Below are positions 20,901 through 32,415 of a DNA stretch of 64,000 nucleotides, one piece after another. Made by a program: the position numbers and the translations under genes. How positions within the stretch are numbered: the stretch's first letter is position 1; every line of letters starts with the position of its first letter. The notes under the pieces are model-generated. The model was not told the DNA's origin, searched no databases, and saw only the letters and a list, made by a program, of their open reading frames with translations. The DNA is from Symbiodinium microadriaticum (taxonomy: Eukaryota; Sar; Dinophyceae; Suessiales; Symbiodiniaceae): positions 37,135 through 101,134 of the forward strand of contig LSRX01000577.1 in the NCBI GenBank assembly GCA_001939145.1. Direction: 5' to 3'.

Positions 20901-21414
20901 ATGAACAAGTATTCAGAAACGTTAGAGGAGGTTGAAGAAATTGAGGTTGTGATAAAGGATACCAAGCTTAAAAGGTGTTGCACCGCTTCTTAGGAATTCT
21001 TGAGGGCAGTTCTGGAGTATTTACAAATCCAAGAAAGTTTCATGAGTGACAATCAGAGGGAATCTAACGAAGGTAGCTTCCACGTAAACACAGATGGGTT
21101 AAACTGTTTACCTTGCAAACGATGTAGAAACAGCTTTTCACAAAGACACTAAGATAAATAACGAAGGTAAAACAATAATTAAAGATAGAAGCAGTTGGAA
21201 GATGGGTAGAGGAATCACCCCCGATGAAAACGAATATTTAAATCGAACTCACAAGATAATTAGGGTGTTGATACAGCGACCACTGGATCAAGAACGCCAA
21301 CCCCAGAAGAGAGAGTAGAAAAAGTGGAGGAGGATGTTGAAAGGATTGCAAAAGATGAAACTATTGTGGAGAATAATTTGGATATTATGGATGAAAAATC
21401 TGGTTTAGTGTGAC
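20901..21414 (+). pseudogene. Fragments of unidentified virus-like gene(s)
   Basis: Short intronless pieces in shifting frames: MNKYSETLEEVEEIEVV from 20901, interrupted by TAG at 20991; LNCLPCKRCRNSF near 21100; and an acidic coiled-coil-like end, EKVEEDVERIAKDE, near 21315-21370 that closes with TGA at about 21414. The C-x2-C-type spacing could be part of a zinc site. Homology is unknown. AT-rich codon use matches the element rather than the host. Confidence 0.35.
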
Positions 21415-21606
21415 AGGCCATCTATGGCATAAACAAGTCCCCAACCCAAGCAGAAGAAGGAAGTGAGCCAATGCCCCCGTGTGCCTAGCAGGTTCTACAG
21501 GTTCATAGGCAAACCATAAGAGTTTGGAAATGACATTAACTCGTAATTAGATTCACTAAATCTTAAGGAATCGGGGCAAATTTTCGGTATCCCGCAACAT
21601 GAAAAA
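21415..21606. other. Spacer inside the virus-like element
   Basis: Nothing recognisable; locally less AT-rich, with no frame above 30 codons that I would support. Confidence 0.4.
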
Positions 21607-22414
21607 GTGTATATAATAATAATAACAATGCCAATAAAGGTAGATAAGATATTAGTTGGTTTTCATCCACACAGTCAAACAGTTAATGGTGTTACTAGGA
21701 AGTGTTATCTCTGTAAGCAAGTCAAAGACATTGATTGTTTCAAGCGAACATATTGTGTCAGTAAACACTCTTACAATTACATTAAATACACTATGACTTG
21801 TTCAGAATTTTTAGATAGGTCTGTCAAACAAAGCGTGATCCGGTAAATTTTAAGAAAACGTTTCTGAGGAAAATGACTTAAAGAAGTAGCAACTTATATA
21901 TTATTGTGGAAATAAGTGACAGTGAGTACGAAAGTCAGAATGAATATGAAAGTGAAAGTGATGATGAAACATCTGTGTTTTGATCGTGAGATACACAAAT
22001 CTAAGTATGTCAACAACTGCAATACGTGTATCCCAACTAGGAACAGACAGAACCGTTTAACTAGGCAAACGCGATCTTACACATCTGTAAAGATCAGATT
22101 GTAGATTACTATGGTTGCGACAAATGTTGTAAGCTAGGGAATTATTTGATGATTACATATGTCCGTTTACTAAATTATGTACATATCCAGAATATGATGA
22201 AGTTCATAAAATTATGCGAGATGATGTTCAAAAGGACGATAGTACACTTGAGTTACATAGTGAAATGAAAGCAATGTATGAGAACCTAGACACATTCGAC
22301 TTTTATAAATGGCATCAGGAGAAAAAGAAGTATTTTCCAAGATACCTTATGTGGTTAACTTCAGTACTATCAAAGAGTATATCATATTTTATGAAGATAC
22401 TGTTTACAATATGA
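21607..22414 (+). pseudogene. Cysteine-rich (zinc-binding) protein remnant
   Basis: An ATG at 21607 or 21628 opens a frame with RKCYLCKQVKDIDCF and a later TMTCSEF. The C-x2-C ... C spacing resembles small zinc ribbons of viral and mobile-element proteins. The frame stops at 21846. After further shifts, another C-x2-C piece (YGCDKCCKLG near 22110-22140) and an open segment to 22414 (LDTFDFYKWHQEKKKYF) follow. They probably belong to one ancestral gene, since spacing and strand agree, but at least two shifts separate them. An acidic Ser/Glu run (SEYESQNEYESESDDE near 21920-21970) lies between. No function assigned. Confidence 0.4.
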
Positions 22415-22565
22415 TTTAAAAAGGGACAGTACTTTGCAGCAACATCACGGTTCTTAGATGAGATGATCGTTCAGAATCATTAGTATCTACCCAAACCGCA
22501 TAGTTATAATGTAATTGTAATAGATAAAGAATTTTGTATTATAATTACGTTGTAGTTATAACATT

Positions 22566-23223
22566 TTTGGAGAATCCGAGAAGCCGAAGCTTTGATGCAA
22601 CCCTTACCCCTAAACCCTGAACCAAATTCTACGAAGAACCCCTTGCCTATTGTCGGGCTATGGCACGAGTTTCGTAGAAATTTTGCCTAAGTAGATAGGA
22701 GTATTGGGGTTCTAGAGTGTGATCAAGTGTTGGGCTAATGATTGGTGGGGTGGGTGGTGCCGATAGCCGAAATAGGCGAAGGGGGTCCTAACTGAATGGG
22801 GGGGGGGAGCATGCTACGCGCTTGTCTCGCATTCGGAGCCTGTTTTGCGGAGGCTGACGGCAGCTCTGCTTCCCTTAGCGAGTTATGGCCTTACGCGGCA
22901 GCACAATTTCGGAACAGAACGGAGGCTTCCAGGCACGCAGGACAGCACGGTTTTTCAAGTCATGCCGGGACAGCAGAGGCAAGAGAACTTCGTCAGTGAA
23001 GAAAATCAAGTTGAAGCTTCTCTCCGGCAGATCCGTCCCCGCCCTGGAAAGAAATGTGGCAGTATGCTGCTAATGTATATCCGCCACATATACTGATGCG
23101 TCAGCTGATGGGCTCAAGCGGACAGTTCGAGCGCGGAGCAGTGCGCCAGAGCGCGAGGTGAGACTTAGTGGCAGCTAGCTTTCGAAATTCCTGGAAGCTT
23201 CTGCGTCGTTCTGTCAGGGCACC
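22566..23223. other. Right flank of the insert and upstream region of ETFDH
   Basis: Host-like composition returns. A short (C)CCTAAA-like string at 22603-22627 resembles degenerate plant-type telomere repeat, and a poly-G run lies at 22799-22808. No gene seen. The stretch just before 23224 would hold the ETFDH leader; I see no clear core promoter, as is usual in dinoflagellates. Confidence 0.45.
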
Positions 23224-26200
23224 ATGTTTCGTGTTCCGGCAGCAGCTCGGGCTCTTTGCCGGTCACGCGCTCATGTGAGTTCCAAGGGGACAGTTCTTGG
23301 GCTTGAGTCCAGTGGAAGCCCTCGACGCAGGTTCCCACAAGCCGTGGCACTTGTCCCTCAGAGCCGGGCGCGTGCGGGCTCCTCAGGTCTTCTCCTGCGC
23401 CTTCCATCTCTCACTCTCCCCTGCACTCAGCACCCCGAGGCTGGTCTGCACCGGCTGAACTCCCGCAGATTTAGCGGAGTCCAGCGTGAGTCAATGGAGC
23501 TCTCATCTCAGTCCGTCAGTGGGGCACGATGATGTCACAGAGCGGAACTCGGGCAATTCTGAGGTTTGATGTCCTCGTAGTTGGAGGCGGTGTTCGGGGG
23601 GTGTCGGGCCGCCCAAGCGCGAAGCTCTCTTAATCCGCATGTGCCACTCACAGTGCCACAGCGCCCCAGGCGTCTGGAGAGATAGGATGCACACTTTTTG
23701 GCAGAGTTATCACGTCTCCAAGTCTCGGGCTTCGGCCTCGAGGGTTAACAGCGAGTCGAAGAGTCGCCAAAGTCTTGAGTTGTAGATCTGCAGCTTTAGC
23801 AAACACATGGTGAAGCTTTGGGTCGGTACGCAGCGACAAAGCAAGACGCCAAACGGGTGTTGCGTGCGATTGCGTGCCGGATGCTCGAAGCTACGGCAGA
23901 GGAGCCGAGCGTCGCCAGGTGGCCCTGCAGGCCTCGCGGCGGCGATCCGAGCGAAGCAGGTGGCGCAGGCGGCGGGACAGGAGCTCAGCGCCCGGCCTCC
24001 CAGCAATGCAGAGCCCAGAGCTCAGAACCCCGGTTGCTGGTTTTCGAGGTCTGTGTTGTTGAGAAGGGCCAGGGTCCCAGCGGAAGCTTTTGCTCCCGGA
24101 GAACTTGTAGAGAGCCTGAGAGCCTCCCTCCGCGGAGGTGCTGAAATCGGGGCACATATTCTCTCCGGCAACGTCTTCGAGCCACGAGCTCTTCAGGAGC
24201 CATCTGCAAGTGCCATCTGGGCCGCAAAGGGGCCCTGGAACCTTCGTGCCGAAGCATCTTGAAGAAATGTGCGCGGCGCGTTCAACAGGAGCTCTTCCCA
24301 GACTGGAAGGATCGAGGAGCGCCATTGGACACGCCGGTGACCAGTGACTCGTTCTACTGGTTTCTTGATCGCAGCCTGAGACTGGAGATGACCGACTCTT
24401 GAGATAAAGAGTTTTGTGAAGAGCTTAAACTTAGTTGTTCCGTTTGCTACGCCGTGGACCGTCGCGTAGACTCAGAAGAAGCGTTGGCAATGCATCGTGC
24501 AGTGAGTTGCCAGTGCAGCTGGTAAATTTTGCCTTGCAGGCTTCCCAACGGGAAGCACGCGGTGCCCCTGCCTGGCCCGCTTCTGCACATAGCGCCGGAG
24601 ATGCGGCAGAAGGTCCCCGGGGGGGGAGCGGGGGGGGGGGAGCCGAGGGGGTGAGATGACGTCGCTGAGATGCGCTGAGGGCAACTACGTGATCTCCTTG
24701 GGGCAGCTGTGCCGGTGGCTCTCAGAGCAGGCGGAGGAGGTGGGCGTCGAGACTTACGCAGGCCAGGGCTCTGCCCAAACACCAACCCAGACCCAGACCC
24801 AGCTCCTTCTTCTTTCACAAAAGGCTTTGCCGCAGATGCCCCCGTCTTCGTGGATGGTGCCCTTGCCGGCGTACAGCTACGGGACGTGGGCATCGGCAAG
24901 GACGGCAAGGAGAAGGACACCTTTGAAGCAGGCCGACGTTGAGCATCGCCTTCCTGATCCCAGAAGTTCAAGCTGTCTCTGGAGGCATGCATCTGCTTGG
25001 CAAGCAGACCATCCTTGCAGAAGGCGCACCCCCGGTTGCCCTCCAGCGGTTCAGCAAAGTTGTTGTGTTTCAGGCTGTCGGGGCTCGTTGAGCGAGATGC
25101 TGATGAAGCAGTACAACCTTAGAGAAGGCGCGCTCCTTTGCCAATGATCGGCCCTTCTGCGTGCAACTAGTTCAACAGCCGTCAGGTGTATCCCCACAGC
25201 ACTATGGCCTCGGTGTGAAAGAGGTCTGGGAGATCCGCCCAGAGAATCACCGCGCAGGAACGGTAACGCACACGGTTGGTTGGCCGCTGGACATGTGGAG
25301 CTATGGTGGCTCCTTCATCTACCACATGAAGCCAAACCTGCTGCACATAGGCGGGTTCCGGGGATTCATTGAGCCGACCGGAGGGATTTGTGTCTCAGAG
25401 GTATGGTGGTCGGCCTCGATTATGCCAACCCCTACATGCACCTCGGCACCAGTTCTGCGGATGCTTCCTTGGCTTTGCCCTATCTGTTCATCAAAGGAGC
25501 CCCTACCAGGAGTTTCAGCGCTTCAAGCAGCATCCTCGAGTCCAGGCCCTTCTCGAGGTTTCTCGGCGGAGGTCGTGGAGAGTCCGAAGAGCATCGCTAC
25601 TGGTGCGTGTACACCTGCACAACACGCACAAGTTCGAACCACACCGGAATGCATTGCAGTTCTGCGAGATCACAGCATGCTGAAACTTCCAATCTTTACC
25701 TGACACCGTGCATCACTCAGCAGTATTCTCGCGCTATCTTCTGTTTTCGCTTCCGTGGTGCCATACTGTGGTTGCCGTCGCTCTCCGGCTCCACGAACAT
25801 CCGAAGTACATTGTGCTGTAGTACACTTCCAGTGGGCTTTTGGCACATCTCGAGTTTACAGCTGAAGATGATCATCGAACTGCTGCCAGTTCTACTTTGT
25901 TGTATTGCCTGCAATTCACCTTTGTACCACCTCAATACACGCTTGACGGTTTGACACTTGGGCATACTATGTTAGGTTCTACTATCCGGATGTTGCTACA
26001 TTGTGTTGCTCTGCTACATGGGACTGCATGTCTGTGCTGTATACTTTGTTCCGATCTGAAGCAGAATTGGTGATCTGCTATGATGCACGAGCGCAGTTCC
26101 AGTGTGTCACAAGTGTTTGCTGAGGGCGGCACCTGCCTCTCCTACGGCGCGCGCTGCCTTAACGAGGGCGGGGTCCAAGCGGTGCCCAAGCTCACCTTCC

Positions 26201-28351
26201 CTGGAGGGATGCTCACAGGCAGGGCCGTTGTTTACTTGGGGCCTTTTCTTTGCGGGTCCCGAGTTTGTTTCTTCCCCGAGGCTGCAGCGCTGGGTTCCTG
26301 AATGTGCCGAAGATCAAAGGCAGCCACACAGCGATGAAGCTGCTGGGCTGGAAATGTTCAGTGGCTTTCTGGTCTTATCTAGGCCCCAGGCTTTTCCTTA
26401 CAGTTCCAGCATTCTTGGGTTTGGTTCCCCCAAGCAGTGTGGTAGCACTGCAGTAACACTCGGTGCAACATCCTTTTGTTTCCCTAGCTGTCCATCAGGG
26501 ACGCCCGGATCTGTGCAATATCTACGGCTTCAGCGATGTCCACACGCTCTCGCCACCATGCTGCGTGTTTTCGAGGGTGCCCATGTTCTTCCCCCCAGCC
26601 TGAGTTGTCTTCCAGCTGTCGATGGCTACGCCCTCATCCACCTGTCCTTCCTTTAGCCCTCCCGCACTCCCGCACTCTGTCCTGTCCCCTCTCCTGCCTC
26701 CTATTCACACTTCTTTCATTCATTCTGATTCTTCTGAGTTGCAAAACTCCTTGCCCTCAATATTTCTCTTTCTCTTGCTCTTGCTCTCTTTCTCTCTCGC
26801 TCTCTCCCTCTGTCGCGCTCTCTCTCGCTCTCTCTCGCTCAGAATGGAGAGGCTGAGGGTCCGACACACCCCTGTGCGGGGTTCTTCCTCACCCCTGTAC
26901 GACACCTCCCGAGATCCTGCTCTCGCCGTGAACAATTTTGGCCCGTGCATGTGGGCTGGGGCTCGTGTTCCTGCCCGGTGTCCGTGCTCGCTGCTCGCAT
27001 CTTTTTGCTCGTGGGCGCGATTACCCTCCGCGACTCCTTTTGCGAAAAAGCAAAGTCAGGACGGGGATGCTGGCGGGAGCTGCTGCCGCAGAGGCCGTGC
27101 TGGGAGGCAGTGCCTCTGGCCAAGAGGTGCCCAGATTCCCGCGCTTTTGGGGCCTTTCCGTTGGTGCAGATTCCGAGCTCTTGACCGGCAAGTAGCAGCA
27201 CTCTTGAGCCAGCTAGGTGAAGAAGTACGAAGCGGACGTCCGTTCGTCGTGGGTTTGGGACGAGCTGATGCGGGTCCGGAACTTCAAGCCAGTGCGGGGC
27301 CCTGCTGCTGCCTCTTTCTGGAGCTGCCTGTGTTGGGGCTTTTCATCCGGCTGGTGGCTCGTGTGGAGGCCTGGCATGCCGGGATGTGGCCAGGGCTGAG
27401 CTACGGCGGCATGACACTGATGGTCAGTCGTGGAAAGGACACGTGTTTCAGACACTGAGAAGCGACGTAAACGTATAACCTGGATTTCGGCGAGTTGTGA
27501 AAGTGCGCATTTACGTCCTTTCGGAGCCAAAGGACAAAACAAGGCCCCTTTTGTTTGTTTGTATTTTCTACGCTGGTTGAGGAGCCCTGGACTTTCCGGT
27601 GGTCGAAGAAAGACAGTGGCTTTGCCATTCTGGTCTCCCTTCGTTGACAGGTTCCAGCCCTTTTTTCTGCTGAGTTCCTTGGTGCTAAGGCGACTACACG
27701 AAGCCAGCAGCTGCGCCACGACTGGTTCAGACTGTGGAATCTGCGATAGGGCAGTGCATCCGGTGGAAAGACCAACGTCCAAGGACTGCCAGAAGATTGA
27801 GTATCCAAAGCCGGATGGCGTGTTCTCCTTCGATCTGCTGGAAAACCTAGCTCGAAGTGGCTGCCTGAGACCTGGCAGCTGACTTCTTCCCTCTTTCAAG
27901 GGACAGATCGTCGAGAATCCACGGCTGTGTTGAAGGTGGCGTCAACCATGAGCACGACCAGCCTGCCCACCTCAAAGTGAAAGACGAGCACGCGTCTCTC
28001 GGTCGCGTTGTGAGCTGTCCGGCATCCATGGGTCGGTCCACAGTTCTTGTGACCTCAGGCAAGTGCCCCTGGAAGTCTCCTTGCCGCTCTATGATGGGCC
28101 CGAGGGGCGTTTTTGCCCTGCGAAGGTCTACGAGCAGCTCGGAATTCAGATTGGGCACAAGGGAGAGCCCCTGCCTTCGTGTCTGAGCGGCAAATCGCCA
28201 GGTATGTGCCAGACGAGGAGGCAGAAGGAAAAATGAAATTGCAGATCAATGCGCAGAACTGCGTTCACTGCAAATGCTGCTCGATAAAAACGCCGAAGGA
28301 GCACGGGGCGAAGCGGCCAGTGGCAGTGTTGGGAGTCAGTTCCCTCCTTCA

Positions 28352-28383
<32 letters not shown>

Positions 28384-28446
28384 CAGGAGTTCATCAACTG
28401 GACCGTTCCTGAAGGTGGAGGTGGTCCACAGTACGCGGCAATGTGA
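23224..28446 (+). CDS. ETFDH: Electron-transfer-flavoprotein:ubiquinone oxidoreductase, mitochondrial (about 27 exons)
   Basis: ETF-QO passes electrons from the flavoprotein ETF to ubiquinone at the inner mitochondrial membrane. Exon 1 (23224-23274, [17 protein letters not shown]) and exon 2 ([10 protein letters not shown]) form an Arg-rich mitochondrial presequence. The FAD-binding motif [16 protein letters not shown] is split by an intron inside the Gly-rich loop. Family signatures follow in order: [25 protein letters not shown] (exon 6, 24138), [58 protein letters not shown] and [31 protein letters not shown] and [58 protein letters not shown]. The 4Fe-4S ligands are GRFCP (exon 25) and NCVHCKCC (exon 26). 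It ends [18 protein letters not shown] with TGA at 28444. The frame joins without a break; only the exons near 27060-27210 and 27582-27620 are uncertain. Most introns start with GC. Confidence 0.95.
26761..26843. repeat. CT-rich tract in an ETFDH intron
   Basis: TCTCTCGC-type pyrimidine run inside the long intron between the exons ending 26338 and starting 27060. No coding role. Confidence 0.85.
28352..28383. repeat. (CCTG)n microsatellite at the last ETFDH acceptor
   Basis: Eight CCTG units run directly into the CTGCAG acceptor of the terminal exon at 28387, taking the place of the polypyrimidine tract. Confidence 0.95.
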
Positions 28447-29270
28447 CTCCCGTGAATGCCTTGCGAAATGTACATACGAAGACACTTACGGGCGATCAGG
28501 ATCCATTCAGCCATCGGCCGCAGGTAGCGAGCTGCAAAGATCTCCTGTAGGTTCGTCTTCAGGCTGCCGAAGTTAAGGCCCCCGTCAAACACCGGGGGCT
28601 AGTCTTAGTGTAGCACTTCGCAGGTGTTCGAAAGTGGAATCTGCGGGCGGAAGTGTGTGGTCCGAGGAACGAAGAACATTAGCCAAAATTGAGTTCTGCG
28701 GCCCATGCTGCCCCCCAGTGCCTAGATTCTAGATGGTTATTTGGACCAGCTTGCGACGAAGTGAAAGTAAAGGTTGAAGCTGCACGCAAACCCTGTCGTG
28801 AACTAGCAATGATGCCCACGTCATCTCTCAATCTTCTGGTAGAGCGACACCAGCATATTCTCGTAGATGCATCGCCACGTGTAAACGGTTAAGCGCCAAG
28901 GTGAACTTTATCTCAGCCTTCCTGGTGGCCTTGGTGTCATTGTCGACGAGGAACGGAAGGCGCGCAGTAAGTCTCGGACTGCAACATACAGTGGTCGATC
29001 TTCTTGTGCCACATGACGTCAGGCATATGCAGTGGGGCTGAAGCGTCAGGAGCACCTGGCAGCTCGGGCATCTCGTTAAGAAATTGCCTCTGCCAGTTGA
29101 AGATGTAGGCACCTTGACGTTGACTCAGGACCCTCAGCGCAGGTCTTTGATGCAGACAGGTTCAGTGAACACGGCTTTTCCGTCGAGCTTCAGCCATCCT
29201 GGCCTGTGTTTATCCTCGCACGGGCACGCGCAGCGAGGGCTGTCATCGCCAGGTTGGCTGCGGGAGAGGC
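28447..29270. other. Intergenic stretch, ETFDH to peptidase
   Basis: Contains the ETFDH 3' region and probably 5' exons of the following peptidase (propeptide exons are expected here). A possible fragment is DVGTLTLTQDPQRRS near 29100-29145, but nothing is secure. Confidence 0.4.
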
Positions 29271-32200
29271 CACAGTGTCTGGACTACGTGCACAACCAGG
29301 CGACGTAAGCTGATCTTCGCATCCACAAAAACTATATCCATATATATATATATATATATAATTTATGTTTTTTTTGTCTTTTTATCTCGCCCTCTGGGCC
29401 TCGCCCTCTCGGCTCTCTTCGCCTCTTCAGGGCGACTGCGGGGCCTGCTACATGTTCGCCGCGTTGGACTCTCTCTCGGATCGCCACTGCATCGATGCAA
29501 CAAACGCAGAGCGCTCGGAGCTTCGCGCAAAGTCTGCCCCTTTTTTGAAGCCCCAGTGCTGTCTCAGCATTTTTCGTGCTGATGGGCACCCCCGAGCCAG
29601 GCTTCACGACTTGGCAAAGTGGATCATCTGTCTGTGCAGATGGCCTTGCTCTGCGAGCCTTTAGGCTGGGGCCGGCAGATAGAGGCAGATAGAGACAAAA
29701 CTGCACCACGCCTGACTCGGAGGCCGCCAGTGTTCAGGCGGCTGGGCAGACGTGGGCTTCAACTACTCTGTGTGCGCCAAAAGTGCTTTACAATCCAAAC
29801 CACGGGCAAGGGGGGGATGCAGGGCCGCTCATGTCTAGTCGGAGGTATTTCGGCCTGCAGACGGCTTCGAAGTGGCCCTACGAGCGGAGCTGCCTCTCAG
29901 ACTCCGAGTGTCAGTTCGGAAAGCAGTGTGGCTGCCTCGACGACTTCGTTTTAGCGCCTGAGCACCCACGGTGTGGGGTCCGGTCTGCGTTCCCGCGTCT
30001 CAGGCTTCTCCCCCTCTAGCTATGGATGTCCGAGCTTCTTCTCGCAGGCCTCTTGCAGGATGCCAGAATTTGGATTCCATAGGAATTTCAAAGCGACAGG
30101 AAGAGCTGGACGGAATTGCCACATTCAGCGATGCTTTGCGCGCCGGCAGCCGAGAGTGGCCATCGGAAATCATTGCTGGGTCCTTCCAGCCACTGCCTCT
30201 CGAGGTGACGAAGCACAAGTGCGAGACTTCGCAACTTGAAGATCCTGATAGCTGCAAGGTGCAGTACCCTGCCAGCTCTTTGAAGGGCTCTTTGCCGCCT
30301 GTCTGCAGGTTTGGGCAGAAACCATGTTTGCCATGTCGCCAACGATGGTCTTCATGCCAGCTGCAGCCCTGGGGCTACGCCTCCGCCTCGAGCCGTGCAA
30401 AAGACACGCGTGGCCCGAGGAGAGCTGCTTCTGCTCAGAGCTCGTGGCAGACTGGGAGACGCGACTCACCCAGACCAAGAGCCGTCCTTTGTGCCGTCCT
30501 TTGTCCATGTCCGCCCTTTGAGGTTCCATGCCAACAAGAACGCACCCTGCAGCAGGGCTCCCAAGCAGAGCCAAGAAGAGAGCGAGGCTGGCCATTTCGT
30601 GAAGCAAACTCTCCCGCTTCCCGGCCGCGCCGAGGCCGAGGCCATGGCGACGGCAGCGGAGTTCCGTCGATTCTGCTCCAGGCTCTGGGCCAGAGCCGAG
30701 TCCAGAGCCATGGGTCCAGAGCCATGTTTGAAAAAGGAGCATCGCCGCGAGGACGATGATGACGATGAGGAGAACAGTGGGTGTGTCCCGCCACGTTTGA
30801 GCGATTTTGGACGAGGCTTCGCACTGGAATTCTGACGGACATGGATTGACGCTTGGCAGGTTCAATTTCTTCCATTGGCTTTCCAGCCTCTTCTTTGGAA
30901 GTCCGGAGGAGGACGAGCAGAGCCGTCCTTGTTCAGAGTGGCGCGCTTGGTCAAGCGTGTTGCCAGGAAAAAACATCTCAGGACCTGCGCTGCGTCTGGT
31001 GGCTTGCGGGAGAGGCTTCCTCCGCTGTCTTGGCAGGACAGCACAACCCAAGGCTGGAACTCCGACATCCCAGGACGGACAGCGTGGCACCTGCTGTTCC
31101 TTGCCACATCCTTGCCCACTAGAAGCAGGCGGTTCATGGAACTCGAACTCGAATTCCAAGTCTGCAGCAGCCTCGATTCCTCGATGCAGTTCTTTCGAGA
31201 CATTTCAGCCACGGGCCCAGCCAGTGACCTGAGGGCTCCTCCTCGGTGACCCTTACGACGACCACAGTGGAGCTGCTTGGGTTCGTGCCAAGCGCGTGTG
31301 CACTCGCTCTTTCGGAGGTTTTGCGGGTCTTCCTGGCTCCTCTGCGTAGGCAATGCAATTCTTCTTTCACTGGTGCACCCCGTCTGTCTGCCTGCCCGAT
31401 CCTGCCTCTCTCTTTCCTTCAGCATCTGTCTGCCGCACTGCCTCCCTCCGGTCTCTGGTGCAACATTCCCTCGCCGTTCTACGCGTTTCTGAATCGTGGT
31501 GCTCACGTTTCTTGTTCTTCTCCGCAGCAAGGCCTCGAGAGGGCTCCCGGTGTGCTTGTCTTCATCTGCCTCCGGTATCCTCCGGTCCTTCCGCCTGTGG
31601 CTTTCTGAGTCCGCGGAGGAGCAGTGCAGCAGGGATCGATGCTTGGCAGAGCCGCAGCCGCACAAGGCAACGAGGCGCAGGGGTACCACACATGGACTCA
31701 AACACAGGAGATCAGTAAGCTGCCGCTATACGCTGGATACACAGTCAGTCTCTTCCGCAGGTACCACTACATCGTCAACCAGAAGGATGTGACGGCAGGT
31801 TTCATCAACTAATACCAGAAACAGAGATGCAGAACGCTGTCCATGTGCACCAGTCAGTAGTGATCAGCATCCCGCCGCGGTTATATGCTTGAAAAGACGG
31901 GGCTGGCATGTGTTACGGCATCGTCTGCTAGCTGGGACCATTCAGAGCTTGAGTCAGTTCTTTTGTGCGTGATGGTGCAGGATGTTTTCAAAATGGAGAT
32001 CTACAACGATGGCCCTTTCTACACCAGCTACTATGTCTACGAGGCTGGGGTCGACTCGGCTGAGATGCCTTCCTCCGTGGATAGCCAGTGTTTGGGATTC
32101 TGTCTCCACGAGGACTTTACCTGGTTCTTCCAGCTGCAGCCTAATCTCTGTCATGGAATCGCCGTTCACAGTGCTTCATGAAGGCTCAGACCGGCTCAGA

Positions 32201-32415
32201 GCTGAAACTTGAAACGGCCCTGTCGTCTCAGGTTCTGGCCTGAGCATGGCTACAACTATCAGTGGGGTGCCATGCAGGTCTGCGTTGCAAGCCCAACCCG
32301 CCCACAGTCAACGGTTGTGTCACTGCTCACGACCACAGCGCGAGCATGCGCGAGCGACCTGCCTTGGCAGGGTGGCCATGCCGTCGTCCTCGTCGGCTGG
32401 GAAAGCAGCTGTCAG
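29271..32415 (+). CDS. Papain-family (C1A) cysteine peptidase, dipeptidyl-peptidase/cathepsin-like, Asn exon not in place
   Basis: C1A peptidases cleave proteins with a Cys-His-Asn triad, usually in acidic compartments. YVHNQ ends an exon at 29299 (GC donor), and the next exon at 29431 reads GDCGACYMFAALDSL, giving the classic Q-G-x-C-G-x-C-Y/W with the nucleophile Cys. Later pieces are VGFNYSV (about 29755), YFGLQTASKWPYERSC (about 29848), YHYIVNQKDV (31761), DVFKMEIYNDGPFYTSYYVYE split across 31981-32043, DFTWFF (32113), FWPEHGYNYQWGAM (32226) and GGHAVVLVGW with the catalytic His (32371-32400). The combination of CYMFA and the EIYNDGP segment points toward cathepsin C-like members. The Asn motif (NSWG) is absent nearby; a matching exon lies at 40505. 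Either a very long intron or a truncated gene explains this. The 5' end is not located. Confidence 0.8.
29339..29361. repeat. (TA)n tract in a peptidase intron
   Basis: TATATA run followed by a poly-T tract, about 70 bases before the acceptor of the exon that carries the catalytic Cys. Confidence 0.9.

Larger units (their letters stand above)
18597..22565. mobile_element. AT-rich decayed virus-like insert (polinton-like or related dsDNA virus element)
   Basis: Base composition drops abruptly near 18600 and recovers near 22570. Inside are fragments of genes typical of small eukaryotic dsDNA viruses and polinton-like elements: a fibre-like protein ending in an S74-type chaperone region (18606-19650, +), an FtsK/HerA packaging ATPase (20129-20794, -) and cysteine-rich fragments (21628-22414, +). 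Coding is intronless, unlike the neighbours. All recognisable genes are broken by frameshifts or stops. I see no major capsid protein, DNA polymerase or integrase, and no terminal inverted repeat, so the insert is a partial, inactive remnant. An imperfect inverted repeat at about 22503-22565 lies at the right edge. A chimeric assembly is a possible alternative. Confidence 0.7.

Noticed and set aside
30170-31159. 329-codon - strand frame
   Set aside because: It runs antisense through introns of the peptidase gene, and adjacent frames on both strands are equally open.
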